From Chryseobacterium paridis (lineage in GTDB: Bacteria; Bacteroidota; Bacteroidia; Flavobacteriales; Weeksellaceae), in assembly GCF_016595215.1 (NCBI RefSeq), contig NZ_JAENHK010000010.1, forward strand, positions 434,001 through 498,000: 64,000 nucleotides of DNA, written 5' to 3'. Below are positions 1-9,089 of this stretch, piece after piece. The translations under genes were made by a program, and so were the position numbers. Numbering within the stretch: the first letter of the stretch is position 1; each line of letters starts with the position of its first letter. The notes below the pieces were generated by a model. The model saw only the letters and a list, made by a program, of their open reading frames with translations, was not told where the DNA came from and made no database searches.

Positions 1-785
1 CTTAATACTTTTGCCTGTGCGATAAGGCTCATATCTCCGATTTCGTCCAGGAAAATGGTACCTCCTGTTGCTTGCTCGAATTTACCTTGCTTATCTTTAA
101 TAGCTCCTGTAAAAGAACCCTTAACGTGTCCGAAAAGTTCGGATTCGATAAGTTCTGATGGGATTGCAGCACAGTTGACCTCAATCATAGGTCCTTTTGC
201 ACGTTCACTTTGATTATGAATTGCATGCGCTACTAATTCCTTTCCTGCACCATTCGGTCCTGTTATCAATACTCTGGCATCAGAAACAGCCACCTTTTCA
301 ATCATATCCTGAATCTTCTGCAAAGCAGGAGAGTCCCCAATCATCTGGTATTTTTTGTTGACTTTCTTTTTGAGTGTTTTATTCTCGGTCTGAAGATTTT
401 TATTTTCCTTTTTCAGGGTTTCTTTAGCCAAAGCATTTTTTACGCTTGTAATCAACCTGTTGATGTCAATTGGTTTGGAAATGAAGTCGTATGCACCATC
501 CTTCAAACAAGACACCGCAGAATCGATATCTGCATGTCCCGAGATCATAATAAAAGTAGTTTCAGGCTTTAGTATCAAAGCTTGCTTTAGTAGTTCTGTT
601 CCTGAAAGTTTAGGCATTTTTATATCTGAAATCACCAATGCGAAATCTTCTTTTTCCAAATGCTTATAGCCTTCCAAACCATCTTCGGCTACAACAAATT
701 CGTAATTGGTAAGTTCATCTGAAAGAATACTGTGAAGTACTCCTGAGATTGCTTTTTCGTCTTCTACTATAAGGATTTTTTGCAT
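1..785 (-). CDS. Sigma-54-dependent response regulator (NtrC family), partial
   Basis: Two-component response regulator and sigma-54 activator, cut by the left edge of the window, so only the N-terminal ~261 residues are present. The start is the ATG at 783-785. Translation gives a receiver domain beginning [10 protein letters not shown], with the phospho-acceptor Asp in the VISDIKMP context, then a linker rich in Lys and Asn, then an AAA+ domain with Walker A GPNGAGKE and the sigma-54 contact loop in the variant form GSFTGA. The Walker B region (FLDEIGDM) is visible near the edge. The family activates sigma-54 promoters after phosphorylation by a histidine kinase. No kinase lies in the window, so the stimulus is unknown. 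The C-terminal HTH lies outside. Confidence 0.93.
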   Translation of the reverse strand, partial: MQKILIVEDEKAISGVLHSILSDELTNYEFVVAEDGLEGYKHLEKEDFALVISDIKMPKLSGTELLKQALILKPETTFIMISGHADIDSAVSCLKDGAYDFISKPIDINRLITSVKNALAKETLKKENKNLQTENKTLKKKVNKKYQMIGDSPALQKIQDMIEKVAVSDARVLITGPNGAGKELVAHAIHNQSERAKGPMIEVNCAAIPSELIESELFGHVKGSFTGAIKDKQGKFEQATGGTIFLDEIGDMSLIAQAKVL

Positions 786-841
786 AGTTGCAAATTTAGA
801 ATTTTTGATTGAATTATTAGCAAAAATTGTACCTAAATACT

Positions 842-1501
842 TTATTTAGAATAATCTCTTCGCCCGAAAATAGCAGATCCAACTCTTACCGAATTAGCGC
901 CGCATTCAATGGCAATAGGGAAATCATCACTCATTCCCATTGATAATGTATCTAGTTTTTTTAATTGATTTAATTCATCAAAAACTTTTTTTAAAGTTAA
1001 AAATTCTCTTTTCACCTGTTCTTTATCTTCTGTAAAAGTGGCCATTCCCATTAGACCTGTTATTTCAACATGAGAAAATTCTCCATTGATATATCTTTGA
1101 AACAGATCCTTGGCTTCAGTAATTTCAAGACCAAATTTGCTGTCTTCTGTTGCAATTTTTACTTGTAAAAGAACTTTGATTGTACGGTTATGCTTTCCAG
1201 CTTCTTTATTGATCTCCAAAACTATTTTTTCAGAATCTGCACTCTGAATGGTATCGATGAATTCAGCAATGTATTTTACCTTATTCGTTTGCAGATGTCC
1301 TATGAGGTGCCATTGAATGTCTTTTGGAAGGAGTGGATATTTTTCCATTAATTCCTGTACCTTATTTTCACCGAAAACTTTCTGTCCCAAATCATAGACT
1401 TCCTGAATGGCTGAAACAGGATGAGTTTTTGAAACAGCCACCAGCTCAACACCTTCCAGAAGTTGATTTTTTATAGTATTGTAATTTTCTTTAATATCCA
1501 T
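842..1501 (-). CDS. YggS/PROSC family pyridoxal-phosphate homeostasis protein
   Basis: A 219-residue PLP-binding protein of the alanine-racemase-like fold, the usual length for YggS. The PLP lysine is in VAVSKTHP near residue 25. The C-terminal [15 protein letters not shown] and VRVGSAIFG segments form the phosphate-binding end of the barrel. The family has no known catalytic reaction; it binds PLP in the cytosol and buffers the cofactor pool, and its loss disturbs amino acid and keto acid pools. It stands alone between the response regulator and a deacetylase, all on the minus strand but with gaps of 57 and 98 bp, so co-transcription is possible but not obvious. Confidence 0.95.
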   Translation of the reverse strand: MDIKENYNTIKNQLLEGVELVAVSKTHPVSAIQEVYDLGQKVFGENKVQELMEKYPLLPKDIQWHLIGHLQTNKVKYIAEFIDTIQSADSEKIVLEINKEAGKHNRTIKVLLQVKIATEDSKFGLEITEAKDLFQRYINGEFSHVEITGLMGMATFTEDKEQVKREFLTLKKVFDELNQLKKLDTLSMGMSDDFPIAIECGANSVRVGSAIFGRRDYSK

Positions 1502-1599
1502 AATTGCAAATTTCTGAATTCTTAAGGCAAAAAACTAATAATTTTATAAAATTTTCATTTTCCTCCTCGTCGAAACCATAGCATATAATTAATGTGCTT

Positions 1600-2466
1600 T
1601 TAATTTAAAACTTCATTGATTTTAGGATAGGCAGAAATCTTTCTGAATACGAAGCGATTGCTTTTCTGTAACTTTTCAATAAACAGATCCAGCTCATTAA
1701 TGGAATCGGTATCTGCGAGGTATTGATCATGGGTAAGAAAAACAAGATGTCTGGAAGTTTTCTCAAGGTCATTGAAAAATATACTATCTACCTTTTTCAA
1801 CATAGCTTCATGGCTACCCTTTAATACCATTTTATTGGTAGGCTTCCATTCCAGATCCCAGCCAATGACTTTGTAACCTGCTTTTTTCAAACCATCTGCT
1901 GCCAGGGTCGAACTTTTAATATCGGTAACATTAATATTGTTGAGTCTCCAAATATTTCTTCCCGGAGTTCTTGCTATTTTGTCATGAAGTCTCAGGGAGT
2001 CTTTGGCTCTGTCGAAGTCATGTACAACAGCATCCGGATTTTTGTAAAAATTAGAGTATTTGTTATGGGCATGTGTAAAACTATGATTAGCCAATTCAAT
2101 CAGGGGATCTTTCTTTAAAAGCTCCATGTCATTTTTTTGTCTGTTGCTATCATAAGAATGTTTTCCCACCAGGAAGGCGGTAGCACATACATTTCTTTTT
2201 CGTAAAACTTTAAGTAGATTTTCGGTACCTCGATTGGGCCCATCATCGAAAGTAAGATAAATAACCCTCTTATCAGTTATTTCTTCATCATCTTTCAATT
2301 GGGGGACTATTTTTGCGACGGGATGTCCTTTGGAAATCATCTTTTCAGATTCTTTCTCATCTTTTTTCTGATTACAGCTGTTAAATAAAATTGAAGTTGC
2401 ACTCACCAATGCAAACATCCCAAGAAAAGTCACGTTTTTAGACTTTTCTGCAAAAAAGTTTTTCAT
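1600..2466 (-). CDS. Polysaccharide deacetylase (NodB homology) lipoprotein
   Basis: A 288-residue exported carbohydrate esterase of family CE4. An N-terminal hydrophobic segment runs into a lipobox-like FNSC with the candidate lipid Cys at residue 31. The NodB domain starts with LTFDDGPN (metal/catalytic Asp pair at 74-75) and continues with the zinc-binding HxxxH in ANHSFTH (His128, His132). A late FLTHDQ may supply the catalytic-base region. CE4 enzymes remove N- or O-acetyl groups from peptidoglycan, chitin or surface polysaccharide; the substrate cannot be told from sequence. It probably sits in the periplasm or outer membrane. The lipobox is not canonical, so a cleaved signal peptide or membrane anchor is the alternative. 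Confidence 0.85.
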   Translation of the reverse strand: MKNFFAEKSKNVTFLGMFALVSATSILFNSCNQKKDEKESEKMISKGHPVAKIVPQLKDDEEITDKRVIYLTFDDGPNRGTENLLKVLRKRNVCATAFLVGKHSYDSNRQKNDMELLKKDPLIELANHSFTHAHNKYSNFYKNPDAVVHDFDRAKDSLRLHDKIARTPGRNIWRLNNINVTDIKSSTLAADGLKKAGYKVIGWDLEWKPTNKMVLKGSHEAMLKKVDSIFFNDLEKTSRHLVFLTHDQYLADTDSINELDLFIEKLQKSNRFVFRKISAYPKINEVLN

Positions 2467-2594
2467 AAAAATAATTGGAGATTAATTGTTAAATATCGTT
2501 AAAATTTACAAATAGATGTTAACAATATGTATGCCAATTTTAATGAATATTTGCCTTTTAAGAATATTTTAATGTGTTAATTTTTAAAGTGTTT

Positions 2595-3323
2595 TCACCA
2601 TAAAATCTTTTCTAGATACAATCCATTTTTGATTGCTGAAATACCCCAGGTGTTATTGAAAAATATAAATGCTTTCTTTTGCGATTTGTGTATTTTTTCG
2701 GCTAAATCATTGAGGAATTCCTCAGTGTATGCGGATTTGTAAAGTACAGGCTTTCCATGGAGTCTATAATAGATAATATCGGAATGATTAATTATCAAAT
2801 CTTCGGGAAGGTTACCAGGAAAACTAACTCCGGAAAAAACAATGTTTTTATTTTTCAAAATTTCAAATATTTCCTTCTGCCACCAGGAAGCATTTCGAAA
2901 TTCAATGACATTTAAAAATGTGAAGTCAAGGTTATTCAAAATTAAATCAATGTTTTCTGGTGTATTTTTGAAAGAGGGAGGGAATTGATACAGAAACCCG
3001 GAAAGTTTATGTTTTAGATTTTCATGAATATGTTGACAGAATTCTGAAATTTCATTTTTACAATCTATCAGTCGTTTTTCATGGGTAATGCTTTTAGGAA
3101 TTTTAATGAAAAATTTAAATTCGTCATGGGTTTCATCAAACCATTTTAAAAGCGTTTTAGCTGTCGGTTTTCTGTAGAAAGTAGAATTAATCTCTACAGC
3201 ATTGAATTCTTGGGAATAGAATGCAAGAAAATCTTTACTGGCTATATTTTCTGGATAGAAAAAACCTTTCCAGTCATTATTGTAAAAGCCTGAGCATCCA
3301 ATATAAATGGTGTCTTTTTTCAT
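2595..3323 (-). CDS. DUF72 family protein (YecE-like)
   Basis: A 242-residue DUF72 protein with the family hallmarks: the opening IYIGCSGFYNNDW, the FYSQEFNAVEINSTFYR segment, FKFFIKIPKSITH, and the late YYRLHGKP. The fold is a TIM barrel resembling sugar-phosphate isomerases and endonuclease IV, but no reaction is established for the family. There is no signal peptide, so it is cytosolic. It is separated from copA by a 73-bp gap that holds a 13-bp perfect inverted repeat, which argues against tight functional coupling with the copper genes. Confidence 0.9.
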   Translation of the reverse strand: MKKDTIYIGCSGFYNNDWKGFFYPENIASKDFLAFYSQEFNAVEINSTFYRKPTAKTLLKWFDETHDEFKFFIKIPKSITHEKRLIDCKNEISEFCQHIHENLKHKLSGFLYQFPPSFKNTPENIDLILNNLDFTFLNVIEFRNASWWQKEIFEILKNKNIVFSGVSFPGNLPEDLIINHSDIIYYRLHGKPVLYKSAYTEEFLNDLAEKIHKSQKKAFIFFNNTWGISAIKNGLYLEKILW

Positions 3324-3332
3324 AGTTTTTCC

Positions 3333-3388
3333 CTCTCGCAGGTTAGTGTTTTATTCTTTAAATCAAGAGTCTGTATAACCTGCGAGAG
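3333..3388. repeat. 13-bp perfect inverted repeat (REP-like) between copA and the DUF72 gene
   Basis: CTCTCGCAGGTTA at 3333-3345 is matched by its exact reverse complement at 3376-3388, with a 30-nt spacer. Neither strand has the U-run expected of an intrinsic terminator. A partial resemblance (TCTGCGGGAGATT) occurs at about 22883-22895, so this may be a dispersed palindromic element. As RNA it would fold in the copA 3' region on the minus strand. Confidence 0.7.
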
Positions 3389-3396
3389 AAAATATG

Positions 3397-6249
3397 CTAT
3401 TTAATATCCAGATTCACAGAATTTAACCGTAATGAATTTAGAATCACTGAAAGAGAACTAAAGCTCATCGCAGCTGCCGCAATCATCGGAGATAATAGGA
3501 TTCCAAAGAAAGGATACAATAACCCTGCCGCAATTGGAACACCTAATACATTATAAATGAAAGCGAAAAATAAATTCTCTTTAATGTTTTTCAGTAATTT
3601 CTCACTTAGCAGTTTAGCTTTTGCCACTCCGATAATATCTCCCTTTAATAAGGTGATTTCTGCACTTTCAATAGCAACATCGGTTCCTGTTCCCATTGCA
3701 ATACCGATATCAGACTGAGCTAAAGCAGGGGAGTCATTAATCCCATCGCCTGTCATGGCCACAATTTTTCCTTCTTTTTGAAGTCTTTTTACTTCATTTA
3801 ATTTATCTTCAGGGAGACAATTAGCTTTAAAATGTTTGATGCCTAATTCGTCAGCAACGGCTTTCGCTGTGTGTTCATTATCTCCGGTCATCATGATGAT
3901 GTCCAAACCTTCTTTTATTAAAAGTTCAACTGCTTTTTTAGAACTCTCTTTGATCTTATCGGTAAAACTAATAAAGCCTAAAACGCTGTGATCTTGAGCT
4001 ATATAAGATATTGTATGGGCTTTTGACTGAACCTCTATAGCTTTTTGTTTTAAGTTTTCGGGAATAGAGATCTCATGGGAACTCAAGAGGCTTTCATTTC
4101 CGAGATAGACTGTTTTTTCATTAATATTTCCTTTTACTCCTTTACCAGATATATTTTCAAATTTTTCAACCTTTTCAGGAGTAATATTTTCTTCTTTAGC
4201 TCTTTTGATAACAGCATTGGATAAAGGATGTTCTGAATTTTGATTTAATGAAAATGCAAGCTTCAATATTTGATTTTGATCTTCATTATTATTCAGTTCA
4301 ATATGTTCTATAGATGGTTTTCCTTCAGTTAAAGTTCCTGTTTTATCAGTGATCAAAACATTTACTTTGTTCATCTGCTCAAGAGCTTCTGCATTTTTGA
4401 TCAGTATCCCGTTTTTAGCACCTTTACCAATTCCTACCATTAAAGACATGGGAGTAGCCAGACCTAATGCACACGGACACGCTACAATTAAAACCGCAAC
4501 AGCATTAACGAAAGCGAACAGGGTTCTTTTACCTTCCGGACCAAAAAACTGCCAACCCACAAAAGTTAGTGCAGCAATAAGAATAACGGTTGGAACAAAT
4601 ATTTTAGAAACTTTATCTGTAAGTTTTTGAATAGGAGCTTTGCTACGACTGGCTTCGTTGACCATCTTTATAATTTGTGAAAGTAAAGTTTCATCACCTA
4701 CTTTCTCTGCTTTCATAATGAAAACCTGATTTCCATTTATTGTTCCTGAAGAAACTTTATCATCTACATTTTTCTCAACAGGAATAGGTTCTCCTGTGAT
4801 CATACTTTCATCAACAATAGAATTACCTTCAGTGATCTTTCCGTCTACAGGGATTTTTTCACCCGGTTTTACCTTTAGGAAATCTCCGATTTTTACTTGT
4901 GAAAGAAGGACTCTTTTTTCTTCTCCATTAATGATAAGGTTGGCTTCATCAGGAGAAAGATTCATCAGTTCTCTGATGGCATTTCCTGTTTTTTTATGAG
5001 CTGCAGCTTCCATAAGCTGTCCTAAAATGACAAGCGTTAAAATTACACAGACCGCCTCAAAATATAGAGGGATCTCATGATTATGACCTCGGATCTCATG
5101 TGGAATAATGTCTGGGAAAACCAAAGAGACAATACTGAAAATAAATGCAGCCGAAACACCAAGAGCAATTAAGCTGAACATATTTAGGTTCCAGGTTTTG
5201 AATGAAACCCAACCTCTTTTCATTAAGAACCATCCTGAATAAAAAAGTACAGGAAGTGTTAAAGCCAATTCAATAAATCCCTGAACCTGATGAGAAAAAG
5301 GGAAGTTAATGAACATACCACCCATTGAAAGAATGAATACGGGAATTGTAAATGCCAAAGAAATAATAAATTTTCTCTTTAGAATATTGTAGGTTTCATC
5401 ATCTTCTTCTCCTTCGCTATCTGGCATTCTGACAAGGTCCATTCCGCAAATCGGACAACTTCCAGGTTCATCCCGAATAATTTCCGGATGCATTGGACAG
5501 CTGTATTTAGCTGTCTTTTTTTCAGGATATTTTACCAAATCCATTCCGCATACTGGACATCCTACATTGCTATCGTAAGTTTTATCTCCTTCGCAATACA
5601 TGGGACAGTAATATTTTCCAGCCATGTCATCCGTAACTTTTGGAGCTTCGTGATGATGATCATGCGAGTGGTGGGTATGATGATGAGAATGTTGTGAAGA
5701 AGAGTTTTTTACCAGTTCTTCAGTGATTCCTTCTAAATGCATATGACAAACGGGACAGTCGCCTTTTTTGTCATAAACTTTGTTACCTTCACAAAACATA
5801 GGGCAATAATATTGTCCGATATGATCTTTAAAGTTTTCTGGTAAATTGGTGGAAGAGTAAGCTAGTTTATAATTAGGATCCTTAGCCTTTTTCTCTTCAA
5901 TCGGAACTAAATACATATTACAGACGGGACATCTTTCACCTTGTTTGAAATATACTTTATCTCCTTCACATTCCATTGGACAGTAATATACCGAAGAAGG
6001 AGATACACGATCCTGAGGTTTTATAAAAACTTTTTCAGGCTGAGTAGGATCTTCTAATGTATAATGACCAATTTCCCCCAAAGCTTTATTAAGAGAGTTC
6101 AGATTGATCTCTTTATCTGAGGTAATAGTTGCTATACTTTTTTCCAGATTAATGTCTGCTTTTATTCCTTCAAGAGCATTCAATTTCTCTGAAATTTTTT
6201 TCTGACAACCTGAACAGCTCATTCCAAATATTTTATATTCTTGTTCCAT
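3397..6249 (-). CDS. copA: Heavy-metal (copper-type) translocating P-type ATPase with four N-terminal metal-binding repeats
   Basis: A 950-residue P1B ATPase that pumps metal ions out across the inner membrane at the cost of ATP. The N-terminus has an HMA domain with MSCSGC (Cys12, Cys15), then four heavy-metal-binding repeats of the form Y-CPM...CPxCxM starting at about residues 89, 148, 214 and 250. A linker with ten His lies at 187-200. The core carries the copper-type CPC motif in VACPCALG, the phosphorylation motif DKTGTLT and [12 protein letters not shown]. It is larger than typical CopA (about 750-830) because of the repeated domains. CPC and the HMA favour Cu(I); the His-rich linker leaves Ag or mixed metals possible. 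The HMA-AraC gene upstream is a likely regulator. Confidence 0.95.
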   Translation of the reverse strand: MEQEYKIFGMSCSGCQKKISEKLNALEGIKADINLEKSIATITSDKEINLNSLNKALGEIGHYTLEDPTQPEKVFIKPQDRVSPSSVYYCPMECEGDKVYFKQGERCPVCNMYLVPIEEKKAKDPNYKLAYSSTNLPENFKDHIGQYYCPMFCEGNKVYDKKGDCPVCHMHLEGITEELVKNSSSQHSHHHTHHSHDHHHEAPKVTDDMAGKYYCPMYCEGDKTYDSNVGCPVCGMDLVKYPEKKTAKYSCPMHPEIIRDEPGSCPICGMDLVRMPDSEGEEDDETYNILKRKFIISLAFTIPVFILSMGGMFINFPFSHQVQGFIELALTLPVLFYSGWFLMKRGWVSFKTWNLNMFSLIALGVSAAFIFSIVSLVFPDIIPHEIRGHNHEIPLYFEAVCVILTLVILGQLMEAAAHKKTGNAIRELMNLSPDEANLIINGEEKRVLLSQVKIGDFLKVKPGEKIPVDGKITEGNSIVDESMITGEPIPVEKNVDDKVSSGTINGNQVFIMKAEKVGDETLLSQIIKMVNEASRSKAPIQKLTDKVSKIFVPTVILIAALTFVGWQFFGPEGKRTLFAFVNAVAVLIVACPCALGLATPMSLMVGIGKGAKNGILIKNAEALEQMNKVNVLITDKTGTLTEGKPSIEHIELNNNEDQNQILKLAFSLNQNSEHPLSNAVIKRAKEENITPEKVEKFENISGKGVKGNINEKTVYLGNESLLSSHEISIPENLKQKAIEVQSKAHTISYIAQDHSVLGFISFTDKIKESSKKAVELLIKEGLDIIMMTGDNEHTAKAVADELGIKHFKANCLPEDKLNEVKRLQKEGKIVAMTGDGINDSPALAQSDIGIAMGTGTDVAIESAEITLLKGDIIGVAKAKLLSEKLLKNIKENLFFAFIYNVLGVPIAAGLLYPFFGILLSPMIAAAAMSFSSLSVILNSLRLNSVNLDIK

Positions 6250-6337
6250 GATCTTAAATTATATGACAAAGTTCCAAAAATGAAAAGGATACTTGTTATA
6301 AATTTAAGGATATTAGTTATAGAATTTGGAAAATTGG

Positions 6338-6610
6338 GAGTTCGAGTGTTTGGGTTTGAGTGTTGGAGGGTTTGAGAGTTTGAGAGTTTGAAAGTATTAT
6401 ATTGTTATATTGTTATATTGTTATATTGTTATATTGTTATATTGTTATATTGTTATATTGTTATGATGTTGAACAATGGATTAGTATTGAGTTATTAGAG
6501 TTCTTATTTTCTTTTATTATTGAAACACTTATCTATTTAAGAGCTTTTTACTCTCCAACTCTAATACACTCCAATACTCCAACTCTAATACCCTAATACG
6601 CTCCGACATT
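6338..6610. repeat. Octamer tandem array flanked by inverted degenerate GAG/TTG-rich repeats
   Basis: Eight uninterrupted copies of ATTGTTAT occupy 6401-6464. To the left (6338-6395) lies a degenerate repeat of GAGTTTGA/GAGTGTTGGAG type, and to the right (about 6550-6610) the reverse-complement type CTCCAACTCTAATAC repeats, so the arms could pair across the array. The stretch separates the HMA-AraC gene (stop at 6616) from copA (start at 6249), both on the minus strand. The array is a candidate for slipped-strand length change. Confidence 0.85.
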
Positions 6611-6615
6611 TCAAC

Positions 6616-7176
6616 TCAAAAACTATCAAGAGATTTTCGGTTATGAACCTTTAGCTTTTTAAATTCAGTAGGAGTGAAGCCTGTACTATTTCGAAATTGA
6701 GAGGACAAATGCTGTACACTTTTATAGCCTAGCTTACCAGCGATTTCTGTTAGTGTAAACTCATTATATAATAAGAGCTCTTTTACTTTTTCAATTTTCT
6801 GAAGAATGAAAAATTGCTCCAGTGTAATATTTTCATTTTGAGAAAATGTCTTGGAAAGTGAACTGTAATCCTTGTGGAGTTTTGAAACAAGAAATTCGGA
6901 AAATAAAAAATCTTCATCAATGTCAAGTTCGCTGATCTTTATGATAATAAAGCTCTTGATCTTTTCAATAAGTTGATGTGAGGAGTCTTTAATTCTCTCA
7001 AATCCGGTTGCTTCAAGTTTTTTTTCTATAGAATGTAAAGTCTCATTGGAAACATCTGATTCAGTTTCAACCTCTCCTAACTGTATTGATTTTATTTCAA
7101 TATTGAAATCATTAAAAATAGCTGAAACGGCAGAAATGCATCTTCCGCAAACCATATTCTTTATGAAAATTTTCAT
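6616..7176 (-). CDS. AraC-family regulator with N-terminal HMA-like metal-binding domain
   Basis: A 186-residue protein that joins a short metal-binding module to a DNA-binding domain. The N-terminus, MKIFIKNMVCGRC, is a heavy-metal-associated fold start with a CxxC at residues 10-13. The C-terminal ~60 residues are an AraC HTH: FTLTEIAGKLGYKS followed by HLSSQFRNSTGFTPTEFKK. There is no cupin-like sensor, so metal binding at the CxxC is the obvious candidate signal. It lies directly upstream of the copper ATPase on the same strand and overlaps the thioesterase stop by 4 bp, which implies translational coupling to that gene. Inference: it senses Cu/Ag and controls copA; the metal and the direction of control are not shown by sequence. 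Confidence 0.85.
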   Translation of the reverse strand: MKIFIKNMVCGRCISAVSAIFNDFNIEIKSIQLGEVETESDVSNETLHSIEKKLEATGFERIKDSSHQLIEKIKSFIIIKISELDIDEDFLFSEFLVSKLHKDYSSLSKTFSQNENITLEQFFILQKIEKVKELLLYNEFTLTEIAGKLGYKSVQHLSSQFRNSTGFTPTEFKKLKVHNRKSLDSF

Positions 7177-7568
7177 AATTGATTGTTTAGCCGGTCTTTT
7201 ACGAATTCAACCTGTGTCTTTCCATGTGCAACAGGATTTCCATCATCACCCAAATTCACCATTACAATTTTATCAACCGTAATAATAGTTTGATGAGTCA
7301 TCTTGTTTCTTACTTCGCATTGTAGCGTGAGAGAGGTGGAGCCGAAGGCCAATACTTCAATTCCAATTTCAACAATATCACCTTGTTTTGCGGAACTAAT
7401 GAAATTGATTTCTGAAATAAATTTTGTAACAACTTTTGTGTTTTCTAATTGGATAATAGCATAAAGTGCTGCTTCTTCATCGATCCATTGTAATAATCTC
7501 CCTCCGAATAGTGAATGGTTAGGATTCAGATCTTCCGGTTTTACCCATTTTCTAGTATGATAGTTCAT
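7173..7568 (-). CDS. Acyl-CoA thioesterase, hotdog fold
   Basis: A single-hotdog acyl-CoA hydrolase of the YciA/BACH type. HSLFGGRLLQWIDEEAALYA is the conserved helix region with the catalytic Asp/Glu, and the GDIVEIGIEVLAFGSTSLTLQCEV strand block follows. I chose the ATG at 7568, giving 131 residues starting MNYHTRKW, because the 17 residues available from an upstream ATG at 7619 do not look like the family. It hydrolyses medium- to long-chain acyl-CoA in the cytosol. Its stop overlaps the start of the HMA-AraC gene by 4 bp, so the two form an operon despite the lack of any evident metabolic link. Confidence 0.88.
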   Translation of the reverse strand: MNYHTRKWVKPEDLNPNHSLFGGRLLQWIDEEAALYAIIQLENTKVVTKFISEINFISSAKQGDIVEIGIEVLAFGSTSLTLQCEVRNKMTHQTIITVDKIVMVNLGDDGNPVAHGKTQVEFVKDRLNNQL

Positions 7569-7619
7569 TGATTTAATAATTTTCTCTACAAATTTAGCGC
7601 TAAAAAGTGGCTTAATCAA

Positions 7620-8134
7620 ACGAATGATATTTACTAATTAAAACTGAAATATTTATTTTCTCAATCAGTACGTTTATTATATAAAGGTTGACTGTTTTAT
7701 GTTGAAATATAGGCTTTAACTCACTTTAAAATGATAAAATTAGTGGTTTATGAATGATAAAACGATCTTTGATTTGAAAATATTCAACAGTATAGCAAAA
7801 AAGATATGGTTTTAATTTTAAAATAAGTGTTTTGATAGCATTAATTATAGTATAAAGACGGATTTCATAATATATTTAGTGTTAAAAAATATTTAATTTT
7901 TATCAAAAAAAGACTAGTGTATTATTGTATTACGGTTATTAAATATCGTTTATCGATAATTATTAATGATACATCATATATTAGTGATAAAATACTTATA
8001 AAAAGGTTTTGATTTGACATATTAAATTGTATCTTGCGAACGTTTATATTTGGAATCAATATTTGTTCATTTAATATATGTTGCTTTTCTTTTATATACC
8101 AAATTTTTATTAATTATTATAATTTTATTTAACA
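7620..8134. other. 515-bp AT-rich intergenic region upstream of the RRM gene
   Basis: No convincing ORF or RNA gene was found. It lies between the divergently transcribed thioesterase and RRM protein genes. It contains the short palindrome TTATCGATAA near 7950 and the promoter box listed separately. The far left part would carry the promoter of the minus-strand thioesterase operon, but no exact TAnnTTTG box was identified for it. Confidence 0.6.
8045..8052 (+). promoter_or_regulatory. Minus-7 box TATATTTG for the RRM gene
   Basis: Exact match to the Bacteroidota TAnnTTTG element. It predicts a 5' UTR of about 76 nt, AT-rich, which is in keeping with the leaders of cold-responsive RNA-binding protein genes. 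The upstream TTG at 8027-8029 is only 15 nt away, so the minus-33 element is weak. Confidence 0.5.
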
Positions 8135-8500
8135 ATGAACATTTTTGTTTCAAACATCAATTACTCAACTAAAGAGTACGAATTACAAGATTTATTCGCA
8201 GAATTTGGAGAAGTATCTTCTGCTAAAATCATTACAGACAAAGAAACTGGTCGTTCCAGAGGTTTTGGTTTCATAGAAATGGGGGAAGAAGAAGGAAAGC
8301 AGGCTATTGAAGCTCTTAATGAGAAAGAATTCAACGGAAAAACACTTAACGTTTCTGAAGCTAAGCCAAGAGAGGAGAAGCCAAGAAGAAGTTTCGATAA
8401 CAACAGAGGTGGTGGTTATGGAAACAACAGAGGTGGAAACGGTGGTGGATACGGCGGTGGTAACAACCGTGGTGGAAACGGCGGTGGAAATCGTTGGTAA
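8135..8500 (+). CDS. Glycine-rich RRM RNA-binding protein
   Basis: A 121-residue single-RRM protein. RNP2 is IFVSNI at residues 3-8 and RNP1 is RGFGFIEM near 43-50. The domain ends around residue 80 and is followed by a low-complexity tail built from repeats of the GGGYGNNRGGNG kind, with Arg and Asn between glycines. The family is widespread in Bacteroidota and cyanobacteria and binds single-stranded RNA. In Bacteroides, related proteins affect global transcript levels; a role as RNA chaperone at low temperature is a common inference. It is monocistronic: its own promoter box lies upstream and a strong terminator follows the stop by 8 bp. Confidence 0.95.
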   Translation: MNIFVSNINYSTKEYELQDLFAEFGEVSSAKIITDKETGRSRGFGFIEMGEEEGKQAIEALNEKEFNGKTLNVSEAKPREEKPRRSFDNNRGGGYGNNRGGNGGGYGGGNNRGGNGGGNRW

Positions 8501-8508
8501 AAAATATA

Positions 8509-8534
8509 AGCGGCTTTTTTAAGCCGCTTTTTTT
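8509..8534 (+). terminator. Intrinsic terminator after the RRM gene
   Basis: Perfect 8-bp stem AGCGGCTT / AAGCCGCT with a TTTT loop, followed directly by a run of seven T. Confidence 0.93.
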
Positions 8535-8614
8535 ATATATTTTATTCTGATTCTTTTAATAATAAAAGTAAATGTATTCTTCCAGAGGGAGAATTTTTTT
8601 ATTTGGAACTAATC

Positions 8615-9082
8615 CTAATCCTTTTTCTTCTTTTTCTTTTTGTCTCTGGTCTTTTTCTCTTTTTTCGGATTAAGAATTTCGTTTGCTATTTCCAGTTTTG
8701 GTGCTTTAGCTTTTACAGGCTTCATTTCAATCTTAAGATCAAAATATTCTTTTAGGTCCTCCTGAGATATCAACTTTTCATTGAACAAGAACTGTAAAAT
8801 TTCTTTTCCGGAATCATGGAAGAAATTGTGTGAAAGTTCCTTTAATAAAAACTTTTTATAGTTTTCATGTGGAATCGTAACTGTGTACTTAAAGATCCTA
8901 CCTTCTTTCTGGGTAGAAAGATAACCTTTTTCAACCAGAATCTTCAAATAGGTAGAAACCGTATTCTGATGTGGTTTTGGTTCCGGATGCTGCTCCATAA
9001 CATCTTTCAAATAAAAAGAATCGAGCTTCCAAAATAGCTTCATTAAGTTTTCTTCTGCCGTTGTAAGATGATTGATTTTCAT
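8615..9082 (-). CDS. BlaI/MecI/CopY family transcriptional repressor
   Basis: A 155-residue winged-helix regulator. LTTAEENLMKLFWKLDSFYLKDVME is the family N-terminus and HQNTVSTYLKILVEKGYLSTQKEGRIFKYT spans the recognition helix and wing. In the family, this dimeric repressor is relieved by cleavage driven by a BlaR-type sensor or by copper (CopY). No BlaR peptidase is adjacent and the protein lacks the CopY CxC motif. The last ~25 residues are an unusual Lys-rich tail that could bind DNA non-specifically. It is the second gene of an operon behind PAP2, with a 7-bp gap. Confidence 0.88.
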   Translation of the reverse strand: MKINHLTTAEENLMKLFWKLDSFYLKDVMEQHPEPKPHQNTVSTYLKILVEKGYLSTQKEGRIFKYTVTIPHENYKKFLLKELSHNFFHDSGKEILQFLFNEKLISQEDLKEYFDLKIEMKPVKAKAPKLEIANEILNPKKEKKTRDKKKKKKKD

Positions 9083-9089
9083 AAATATT

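Noticed and set aside
6402..6596. 64-residue ORF starting in the octamer array
   Set aside because: It is made of the repeat itself (alternating YCYIVILL) and runs into the flanking degenerate repeats; no protein character.
8008..8036. TTTG-N18-TATCTTG as promoter for the RRM gene
   Set aside because: Spacing is good but the minus-7 element is imperfect; the exact TATATTTG at 8045-8052 is preferred.
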